From Providencia rettgeri (GTDB taxonomy: Bacteria; Pseudomonadota; Gammaproteobacteria; Enterobacterales; Enterobacteriaceae): a stretch of DNA of 64,000 bases. A program made the position numbers and the translations under genes. The notes under the pieces were generated by a model that saw nothing but the letters and a program-made list of their open reading frames with translations, had not been told where the DNA came from and searched no databases. Of this stretch, positions 57,538 through 64,000 are shown piece by piece; position 1 is the first letter of the stretch; the number at the start of each line of letters is the position of its first letter. The stretch spans positions 1,798,001 through 1,862,000 of the forward strand of contig NZ_CP163512.1 of assembly GCF_041075285.1 (NCBI RefSeq), in the 5' to 3' direction.

Positions 57538-59916
57538 TTATTGGTTATCGGCGATGGTTAACCATGTTTGAACCACAGTATCAGGGTTTAATGATAAGCT
57601 ATCAATACCTTCATCAACTAACCATTGCGCAAAGTCTTGGTGGTCTGATGGGCCTTGTCCGCAAATCCCCACGTATTTATTCTGACGTTTTGCAGCTTTA
57701 ATCGCCATAGAAAGCATAGCTTTAACCGCATCATTACGCTCATCAAATAGCTCAGAAACCACGCCAGAATCCCTATCTAAGCCTAACGTTAACTGAGTCA
57801 TATCGTTAGAACCGATCGAAAAGCCATCAAAATGTTCGAGGAATTGGTCAGCTAATAGTGCATTGGATGGAATTTCACACATCATAATCACTTTTAAGCC
57901 GTTTTCTCCGCGCTTTAACCCCTGCTTCGCCAGTTCCGCAATGACAGATTCAGCTTGTGCGACAGTACGCACAAACGGGATCATCACTTCAACGTTCGTT
58001 AATCCCATGGTGTTACGCACGCGTTTAACCGCTTCACATTCCAACGCAAAGCATGCGCGGAAGCTATCGGAAACATAGCGTCCTGCACCACGGAAACCTA
58101 ACATTGGGTTCTCTTCTTCTGGCTCGTAAATATCACCACCGACTAAGTTGGCATATTCATTGGATTTAAAGTCAGATAAGCGAACAATGACACGTTTTGG
58201 CCAGAATGCGGCGGCTAAGGTTGAAATCCCCTCCGTCAATTTTCCGATATAGAACTCAATAGGATCTTCATAACCGGCCATCATCTCACGAATTTCAGCT
58301 TGTAGTTCCGGCGATTGTTTATCAAATTCCAGTAATGCTCTTGGGTGAACCCCAATCATTCGGTTAATGATAAATTCCAAACGCGCTAAACCCACTCCTT
58401 CATTTGGTAAGCAGGCAAAATCAAATGCACGGTCAGGGTTACCCACATTCATCATAATTTTGACATTTAGCTCAGGCATATCACTCACTTCTGAGCTGTG
58501 GATTTCAAATGCTAATTCGCCGTCATACACAAAACCTGTATCACCTTCGGCACAAGAAACAGAAACACTTTGGCCTTCTTGTAAGCGCTCCGTTGCATCA
58601 CCACAACCAACAACGGCAGGAATGCCCAGTTCCCGTGCAATAATTGCAGCGTGACATGTACGCCCACCACGATTGGTCACAATAGCAGAGGCTTTTTTCA
58701 TGATAGGTTCCCAATCAGGATCTGTCATGTCAGTCACCAATACATCACCCGGCTGAATTCTGTCCATCTCGCTGAGGTTATGGATAACTTTTACACAACC
58801 CGCACCAATGCGGTGACCAATGGCACGACCTTCCACCAGCACCTGACCTTGCTGTTTTAACTGATAGCGTTCCATCACTTGCTGGTTAGAACGCACAGTT
58901 TCTGGTCTTGCCTGAACAATGTACAGACGACCATTATGACCATCTTTTGCCCACTCAATATCCATCGGACGACCATAGTGTTTTTCAATCTGTAACGCTT
59001 GGCGAGCCAACTCTTCAACTTCAAGATCGGTTAAAGAGAAACGATTGCGTAACGCTTCTGGCACATCTTCAATTTGCACTTGTTTACCGTGCTCTTTACT
59101 GTTGGCATACACCATTTGTAATTTTTTAGAGCCAAGGGTACGGCGCACAATGGCGGGACGATTATTTTTCAGCGTTGGCTTGTGTACATAGAACTCATCT
59201 GGGTTCACTGCACCTTGCACGACCATCTCACCTAAACCATAAGCTGAGGTAATGAAGACAACTTGATCAAACCCCGATTCAGTATCTATAGTGAACATAA
59301 CACCAGAAGACGCTAAATCAGAACGAACCATACGTTGTACACCCGCAGATAATGCGACACCACGATGGTCATAACCTTGGTGTACACGATATGAAATCGC
59401 ACGGTCATTAAATAACGATGCAAAGACATGTTTAATCGCAACCAGTACAGCATCAATACCTTGGACGTTCAAGAATGTTTCTTGTTGCCCTGCAAACGAA
59501 GCATCTGGCATATCTTCTGCGGTAGCAGAAGAACGCACAGCAAATGAAGCTTCCGCCTCACCTTCAGAAAGCTGAGCAAAGGCATCACGAATATCTTGTT
59601 CCAACTCCTTCGTCAATGGGGTATCAATCACCCATTGACGGATCTGAGCACCTGCTACAGCCAGTTGGTTCACATCATCAATATCCGTTTCATCTAGCAG
59701 GTTATAAATGCGCTGATTTACACCGCTCTGCTCCAGAAAATCATTAAACGCCTGTGCGGTTGTCGCGAAACCGTTAGGTACGGATACACCCAGATCAGAT
59801 AAGTTTGTGATCATTTCACCGAGCGAGGCATTTTTGCCGCCGACACGGTCAACATCATTCATCCCTAATTGGTTATACCAAAGTACATTACACGGGGTGA
59901 GGCCATTTGTGGACAT
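57538..59916 (-). CDS. ppsA: Phosphoenolpyruvate synthase
   Basis: PpsA makes phosphoenolpyruvate from pyruvate and ATP, allowing gluconeogenesis from three-carbon compounds. The 792 residues (E. coli length) hold an N-terminal ATP-grasp domain ([32 protein letters not shown]), the mobile domain with the phospho-histidine in [17 protein letters not shown], and the C-terminal PEP/pyruvate barrel ([18 protein letters not shown]). A Cra site lies upstream, and the regulator gene ppsR is divergent. Confidence 0.98.
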   Translation of the reverse strand: MSTNGLTPCNVLWYNQLGMNDVDRVGGKNASLGEMITNLSDLGVSVPNGFATTAQAFNDFLEQSGVNQRIYNLLDETDIDDVNQLAVAGAQIRQWVIDTPLTKELEQDIRDAFAQLSEGEAEASFAVRSSATAEDMPDASFAGQQETFLNVQGIDAVLVAIKHVFASLFNDRAISYRVHQGYDHRGVALSAGVQRMVRSDLASSGVMFTIDTESGFDQVVFITSAYGLGEMVVQGAVNPDEFYVHKPTLKNNRPAIVRRTLGSKKLQMVYANSKEHGKQVQIEDVPEALRNRFSLTDLEVEELARQALQIEKHYGRPMDIEWAKDGHNGRLYIVQARPETVRSNQQVMERYQLKQQGQVLVEGRAIGHRIGAGCVKVIHNLSEMDRIQPGDVLVTDMTDPDWEPIMKKASAIVTNRGGRTCHAAIIARELGIPAVVGCGDATERLQEGQSVSVSCAEGDTGFVYDGELAFEIHSSEVSDMPELNVKIMMNVGNPDRAFDFACLPNEGVGLARLEFIINRMIGVHPRALLEFDKQSPELQAEIREMMAGYEDPIEFYIGKLTEGISTLAAAFWPKRVIVRLSDFKSNEYANLVGGDIYEPEEENPMLGFRGAGRYVSDSFRACFALECEAVKRVRNTMGLTNVEVMIPFVRTVAQAESVIAELAKQGLKRGENGLKVIMMCEIPSNALLADQFLEHFDGFSIGSNDMTQLTLGLDRDSGVVSELFDERNDAVKAMLSMAIKAAKRQNKYVGICGQGPSDHQDFAQWLVDEGIDSLSLNPDTVVQTWLTIADNQ

Positions 59917-60032
59917 TGAAAGCGATCCTTTTATAGCAATTTAGTGACAGAGTACAAATCGTAAAAAATCTCGTTGGCGAAATTTCGCCTCGTGAAATAG
60001 ACTAGCACAGACGCTATAAGAAGATGGACAGG

Positions 60033-60044
60033 TGAATCGTTCCA
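60033..60044 (+). promoter_or_regulatory. Cra (FruR) site in the ppsA-ppsR region
   Basis: TGAATCGTTCCA fits the Cra consensus TGAAWCSNTHHW at every position. It lies about 115 bases before ppsA, where Cra activates ppsA in E. coli. Confidence 0.7.
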
Positions 60045-60208
60045 TCAATTAAGAAAACTTTTTTGTTCTAAAAATCGTTCAAAAAATGGCTATAGTTCCC
60101 CCTATAAACTAATTTTTAAACTTTAAACAAAGATAATATTTCTCAAAACCCAGTGATAAATACAATAAGAGACGAATAATGATGACCGAATTAGGAGCAC
60201 CGAATAAT

Positions 60209-61042
60209 ATGGCAAGCCAAGTTCAACGCACTGTTTTCTTTATTTCTGATGGCACTGCTATCACAGCAGAAACGTTAGGGCATGCCGTGCTTTCTCAATT
60301 TCCTCTTTCATTTACCTCTTACACATTACCCTTTGTCACCACACCAACTCGCGCAGAAGAAATCAAACAGAAAATAGATACACTGTATGCAGAAACGCAA
60401 ATTCGCCCTTTAGTGTTCTATTCAATTATTTCCCCCGAAGTTAAGGAAATAATCACCCAAAGCGCCGGTTTTTGCCAAGATATTGTCCAAAGCTTAGTTG
60501 CACCAATTCAAAAGGAAGTTGGCCTTGAACCTGAGCCAAAATTGAACCGGACACACGGTTTATCCATGCAGAATATGAACCAATATGATGCACGTATTGC
60601 GGCAATTGAATATACCCTCGCCCATGACGACGGCATCTCGTTACGCAATCTCGACCAAGCTCAAGTAATTTTAATTGGCGTTTCTCGCTGTGGAAAAACA
60701 CCGACCAGCCTTTATTTAGCCATGCAGTTTGGCATTCAAGCAGCAAACTATCCCTTCACCGCTGATGATATGGATAATTTGCAATTACCCGCGGCACTTC
60801 GCCCTTATACCCACAAATTATTTGGTTTAACGATCAGCCCTGAACGTTTAGCGGCAATTCGTGAAGAGCGACGTGAAAATAGCCGCTATGCATCCATTAG
60901 GCAGTGCCGTATTGAAATCGCTGAAGTAGAAGCATTATTTAGACAGAATAAAATCAATTACTTAAATACAACTAACTATTCTGTAGAAGAAATTTCTGCG
61001 AAGGTCATTGATACCATGGGGCTACAAAGACGTATATTTTAG
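60209..61042 (+). CDS. ppsR: PEP synthase regulatory kinase/phosphorylase PpsR
   Basis: PpsR is a DUF299 bifunctional enzyme that inactivates PpsA by ADP-dependent phosphorylation of a threonine, and reactivates it by phosphorolysis. The 277 residues carry [20 protein letters not shown] at the N-terminus and the P-loop-like [15 protein letters not shown] near 155. The start at 60209 has AGGAG eight bases upstream and gives the E. coli length. ATG codons at 60179 and 60182 are also open. Confidence 0.95.
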   Translation: MASQVQRTVFFISDGTAITAETLGHAVLSQFPLSFTSYTLPFVTTPTRAEEIKQKIDTLYAETQIRPLVFYSIISPEVKEIITQSAGFCQDIVQSLVAPIQKEVGLEPEPKLNRTHGLSMQNMNQYDARIAAIEYTLAHDDGISLRNLDQAQVILIGVSRCGKTPTSLYLAMQFGIQAANYPFTADDMDNLQLPAALRPYTHKLFGLTISPERLAAIREERRENSRYASIRQCRIEIAEVEALFRQNKINYLNTTNYSVEEISAKVIDTMGLQRRIF

Positions 61043-61112
61043 TGAAAATGGAATAAGAAGAATTATTCATTCAGTTTATGATAGAGGTTGAAATTAAGCC
61101 ATATTCGTTTAT

Positions 61113-61128
61113 TGTGATCTTTATCACT
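61113..61128. promoter_or_regulatory. CRP-like site upstream of aroH
   Basis: TGTGA-TCTTTA-TCACT matches the CRP consensus TGTGA-N6-TCACA at nine of ten positions, about 40 bases before the aroH ATG. It overlaps a possible -10 (TTATAT). Confidence 0.5.
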
Positions 61129-61166
61129 TATATGGCAACAACCGATTCAAGTCTTTGAGAACAAAA

Positions 61167-62216
61167 ATGCACAAAACTGATGAGTTACGTACTGTGAGAG
61201 TGGACAGTTTAATCACCCCACAAGCTCTCGCTGATGAATATCCTATTTCCGCAGAAGTTGCCCAAAACGTGACAGCGTCACGAAAGCGTATTGAGCAGAT
61301 TTTATCAGGTCAAGATCCACGTTTACTGGTCATAATAGGTCCTTGCTCTATTCATGATATTGATGCAGCCATTGAGTATGCCAAAAAACTCAATGAATTA
61401 AGAGAACGCCATCAAGATCGTTTAGAAATTGTTATGCGCACCTATTTTGAAAAACCGCGCACAGTTGTTGGCTGGAAAGGCTTGATCTCTGACCCGAATT
61501 TAGACAATTCGTGCCAAGTCAATATCGGTATTCGCCTTGCTCGTAAATTATTGATTGAAGTTAATCAATTAGGGTTAGCAACAGCGACCGAATTTCTCGA
61601 TATGGTGACGGGACAATATATTGCAGATTTAATCAGTTGGGGGGCGATTGGTGCGCGTACAACCGAAAGCCAAATCCACCGTGAAATGGCGTCAGCACTG
61701 TCTTGCCCTGTTGGTTTTAAAAACGGTACTGATGGCAATATTAACATTGCTATTGACGCTATCAGAGCGGCAAAAGCACAACATATGTTTTTATCTCCGG
61801 ATAAAAATGGTCAAATGACTATCTATCAAACAAGTGGTAATCCGCACGGTCATATCATTATGCGCGGAGGTAAACAACCAAACTACAGTGCGGGGGATAT
61901 TGCAGCTGCATGTGACAAACTGCGTAAATTTGAATTACCTGAGCATTTAGTGGTTGATTTTAGCCATGGTAACTGCCAAAAAATCCATCGTCGCCAACTT
62001 GAGGTGGCTAGGGATATAGCAGAACAAATCAAAGATGGTTCGACCGCAATTAGCGGCGTGATGGCCGAAAGCTTTTTAATAGAAGGTGCACAAAAAGTCA
62101 GTACTGAGCAGCCATTAGTATATGGCCAATCAATTACAGATCCTTGTCTTGGCTGGGATGACACAAAACAATTGATTGAAATTCTCTCACAAGCTGTAGA
62201 TTATCGTTTTAAATAG
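61167..62216 (+). CDS. aroH: DAHP synthase, tryptophan-sensitive type
   Basis: AroH joins phosphoenolpyruvate and erythrose-4-phosphate in the first step of the shikimate pathway. The 349 residues include the PEP-binding IGPCSIHD and EIVMRTYFEKPRTVVGWKGL, WGAIGARTTESQIHRE, GFKNGTDG and DFSHGNCQK. The choice of AroH over AroF or AroG rests on the ppsA-ppsR-aroH context and on the close match of the N-terminus (TDELRTVRVDSL). The ATG at 61167 is used; an in-frame TTG is four codons earlier. I see no TrpR operator upstream. Confidence 0.93.
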   Translation: MHKTDELRTVRVDSLITPQALADEYPISAEVAQNVTASRKRIEQILSGQDPRLLVIIGPCSIHDIDAAIEYAKKLNELRERHQDRLEIVMRTYFEKPRTVVGWKGLISDPNLDNSCQVNIGIRLARKLLIEVNQLGLATATEFLDMVTGQYIADLISWGAIGARTTESQIHREMASALSCPVGFKNGTDGNINIAIDAIRAAKAQHMFLSPDKNGQMTIYQTSGNPHGHIIMRGGKQPNYSAGDIAAACDKLRKFELPEHLVVDFSHGNCQKIHRRQLEVARDIAEQIKDGSTAISGVMAESFLIEGAQKVSTEQPLVYGQSITDPCLGWDDTKQLIEILSQAVDYRFK

Positions 62217-62242
62217 CCTAACCTATATTTAATATCTTCTTC

Positions 62243-62267
62243 GCCTTGGTTGTTTTCCGACCAAGGC
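62243..62267 (+). terminator. aroH 3' hairpin
   Basis: GCCTTGGT and ACCAAGGC pair with a nine-base loop, 27 bases after aroH, without a T run. Confidence 0.55.
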
Positions 62268-62372
62268 AACCACAAATCATCACCCCTAGAAATAAATAAA
62301 TTAAATTCATATCACTAGCGATATTAATAACTGCCAATTTTAAATTATCATCCCGTTTATTCTAAAAAAGCC

Positions 62373-62408
62373 TTGACCACCACCTGCTTAACGATAATAA
62401 TTCTCACT
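62373..62408 (+). promoter_or_regulatory. hemP promoter with Fur-like box
   Basis: TTGACC (62373-62378) and an AATAAT-type -10 around 62396 are spaced about 17 bases. AACGATAATAATTCTCACT (62390-62408) overlaps the -10 and matches the common Fur operator form AATGATAATAATTCTCATT at 17 of 19 positions. Confidence 0.72.
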
Positions 62409-62448
62409 CAAACAAACTATTCGTTAGACGACACATGAGAGAAATATT

Positions 62449-62682
62449 ATGGGCTCATTAACAGTCAAAAACAGCATGGGATCAAAAAGCGTTTTCTTCA
62501 CCACAGGGGCTCCGTCACTTTCCGTAGCACTCGAGGCAAAGCCCGCCCTAGCGCTCTTTAAAACACCTACTGTGAATAGCCATAAATTACTCAATATAGA
62601 CGGCAGGGTTTCTATTTTACAGCGTGGTGGATTTTACCCATGAAAAGACACCCGCGCCGGTAAACTGCTCCTAACGAAATAA
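62449..62682 (+). pseudogene. hemP: hemP-like hemin uptake gene with in-frame TGA
   Basis: The first 64 codons end in SHKLLNIDGRVSILQRGGFY and P, then TGA at 62641. Reading on in the same frame gives KDTRAGKLLLTK and a TAA at 62680. That tail is the conserved end of HemP/HmuP proteins (usual form ...Y.LR.T.AGKL.LTK), a small protein found ahead of hemin receptor genes. The TGA falls where families usually have leucine (TTA or TTG would be one change). Either the last 13 residues are lost, or the base call is wrong. Confidence 0.72.
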
Positions 62683-62768
62683 ACATATTTACCGTAAATT
62701 TGTAGCACGCCACCCAGATGCAAAATCAAGGCAGCCAGCTTTCACTAAACATAAGGAAAGGATTTCCT

Positions 62769-64000
62769 ATGCCATTTACACTGATACCTGCATCAACGCG
62801 CAATACTCACTCTCACCATAAACTGCCTTTTTCACTCCTCGCGACCACTTTGGCTATCTCGAGTACCAGCCATACGGCTCTCGCTCAAAATGAAACTAAA
62901 GACATTATGCATGTGTCTCAATCACCATTTGGTCATGAAAATATTCCAGTAGCCCAGCAAGTTGAGGTTATTGATAGCCAAGCCCCCGAATTACAATCTG
63001 CGGCTTCCCCGTTAGATTTACTCAAAGGTCAAGCTGGAATACTCGTCACTGGCGCGGGGAGTACATATGGTCAAAGCATTCAAATGCGGGGCTATGATCA
63101 GCGAGGGGTGAAAATTACTGTTGATAATGTCACTCAAGATTTCTATTCGGGTTTATTTGATGCCACATTTATCGATCCTACACTGACCAAAAAAATCACT
63201 GTACATAAAGGTGGCGGATCACTCCATCATGGTAATGGCGCATTAGCGGGTGTCGTATCCATAAAAACCCTCAATGCATCAGATTTTTTAAAACCAGGGC
63301 AGCGCTTTGGTGGTCGTGTCATATCGGGTATAAATAAAAATGACCATAGTTACCACGCAGGCGCCACATTATTCAGCCGTATTGATACCTTCGATACCCT
63401 GCTAAGTTACCAGCAACGAAAAATTCAACTTGATAACCCATACAAAGAGCAAGGTCTCGATACGAATGAACAAATTCATAACTGGATGCTAAAAACCACT
63501 TGGTTTGCTCAGCCTTCATATCAGGCAGCGATACAACTTAGAGAGTACCATAACAACAGCCTAACGCAGAAACAACCTAGTGAATCTTTTGCTCAAACGC
63601 AGTTTCCAAACACGCCTCATGAGCGAAGCACACGACAACGCGATCTCGTTATTCACCAGCATTTTTCCCCCACTAATGCGCTTAATTGGCAAGCAAACTG
63701 GGATGTATACTACACAAGTATCGCACTTAACCAATTAGATTTGGTTAAAATTAAGAAGAGCCCAAACGCGTACAGCGAAGAGGATAGAAAGCAATACACC
63801 TATGGAACCAAGTTCACTAATGATTTAGTGCTACCTATACATAATTGGGCTAATAACACCATTCAAAGTGGGTTTGAATATTACCAACAAGAACAAAAGC
63901 CGAATGAATATTCAATTAGTTACCCTAAAGCTAAGTTATCAAATGGTTCTGGCTGGTTAAATAACGACCTAACATTACAGCATCTCCCTATTACATTATC
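62769..64000 (+). CDS. TonB-dependent hemin/hemoglobin receptor, C-terminus outside the window
   Basis: About 410 codons of an outer-membrane receptor are visible. There is a signal peptide (LPFSLLATTLAISSTSHTAL, then AQ), a possible TonB box (DIMHVSQSP), and a plug domain with SPLDLLKGQAGILVTGAGST, IQMRGYDQRGVKITVDNV and GGGSLHHGNGALAGVVSIKT. Beta-barrel strands rich in aromatic residues follow. The ATG has AAGGAAAGG upstream. Position behind hemP and a Fur-like promoter indicates a heme receptor of the HemR/HasR/HmuR group. The FRAP/NPNL motifs would lie beyond base 64000. Confidence 0.9.
   Translation, partial: MPFTLIPASTRNTHSHHKLPFSLLATTLAISSTSHTALAQNETKDIMHVSQSPFGHENIPVAQQVEVIDSQAPELQSAASPLDLLKGQAGILVTGAGSTYGQSIQMRGYDQRGVKITVDNVTQDFYSGLFDATFIDPTLTKKITVHKGGGSLHHGNGALAGVVSIKTLNASDFLKPGQRFGGRVISGINKNDHSYHAGATLFSRIDTFDTLLSYQQRKIQLDNPYKEQGLDTNEQIHNWMLKTTWFAQPSYQAAIQLREYHNNSLTQKQPSESFAQTQFPNTPHERSTRQRDLVIHQHFSPTNALNWQANWDVYYTSIALNQLDLVKIKKSPNAYSEEDRKQYTYGTKFTNDLVLPIHNWANNTIQSGFEYYQQEQKPNEYSISYPKAKLSNGSGWLNNDLTLQHLPITL

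Noticed and set aside
1..64000. CRISPR array, prophage, integron or toxin-antitoxin locus
   Set aside because: No regularly spaced direct repeats, phage structural or integrase genes, attC arrays or recognisable toxin-antitoxin pairs are visible.

Overview
The window is about 40 percent GC chromosome from a gamma-proteobacterium of the order Enterobacterales. Gene order follows the E. coli K-12 map closely, but protein divergence, AT-rich gaps, a RovA/SlyA-type regulator and low GC point to the Morganellaceae, most likely Providencia. That assignment is an inference from recall, without a database search. No prophage, plasmid, CRISPR array or intact insertion sequence is visible.

Layout. Positions 1-19283 correspond to the E. 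coli zntB-mppA-tpx-tyrR-ycjF-ycjX-pspDCBA-pspF-sapABCDF block. Two hypothetical genes lie between tpx and tyrR, and one secreted hypothetical lies between pspF and sapA. A Fur-controlled RyhB small RNA sits on the minus strand just before sapA. Positions 19284-22113 are a junction between two ancestral map segments, holding a Sel1-type lipoprotein and a DUF817 membrane protein. Positions 22114-41587 follow E. coli gstA-pdxY-tyrS-pdxH-anmK-slyB-slyA-ydhL-gloA-rnt-grxD-sodB-cydH-purR-punR-punC-ribE-mdtK. An AraC regulator and an ABM-domain monooxygenase occupy the place where E. coli has cfa, and mepH is missing from the grxD-sodB gap. Positions 41684-62216 hold three tandem tRNA-Val(GAC) genes, pykF, lpp, ldtE, the sufABCDSE operon, ydiJ-menI, ydiK, the RprA small RNA, ppsA-ppsR and aroH. 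The right end starts a hemin-uptake locus: a hemP with an in-frame stop and a partial TonB-dependent receptor.

Shared themes. Iron is prominent: RyhB, iron superoxide dismutase (a classical RyhB target), the suf iron-sulfur assembly operon with a Fur-like box, monothiol glutaredoxin GrxD and the hemin locus with its Fur-like promoter. Envelope stress is the second theme: Psp, Sap, SlyB with a PhoP-type promoter, SlyA, Lpp, LdtE and RprA with an RcsB-like box. Central and aromatic metabolism is the third: pykF, ppsA with a Cra site, ppsR, aroH and tyrR.

The most unusual structure is a roughly 140-bp, terminally inverted, hairpin-rich repeat present four times (4006-4188, 22732-22917, 33667-33853, 35246-35413). 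At each locus it is flanked by two copies of that locus's own gene-end hairpin, as if the element inserts at intrinsic terminators and duplicates the stem-loop. A second degenerate repeat family (three copies), a 109-bp MITE-like element and a 94-bp palindromic unit also lie in intergenic gaps.
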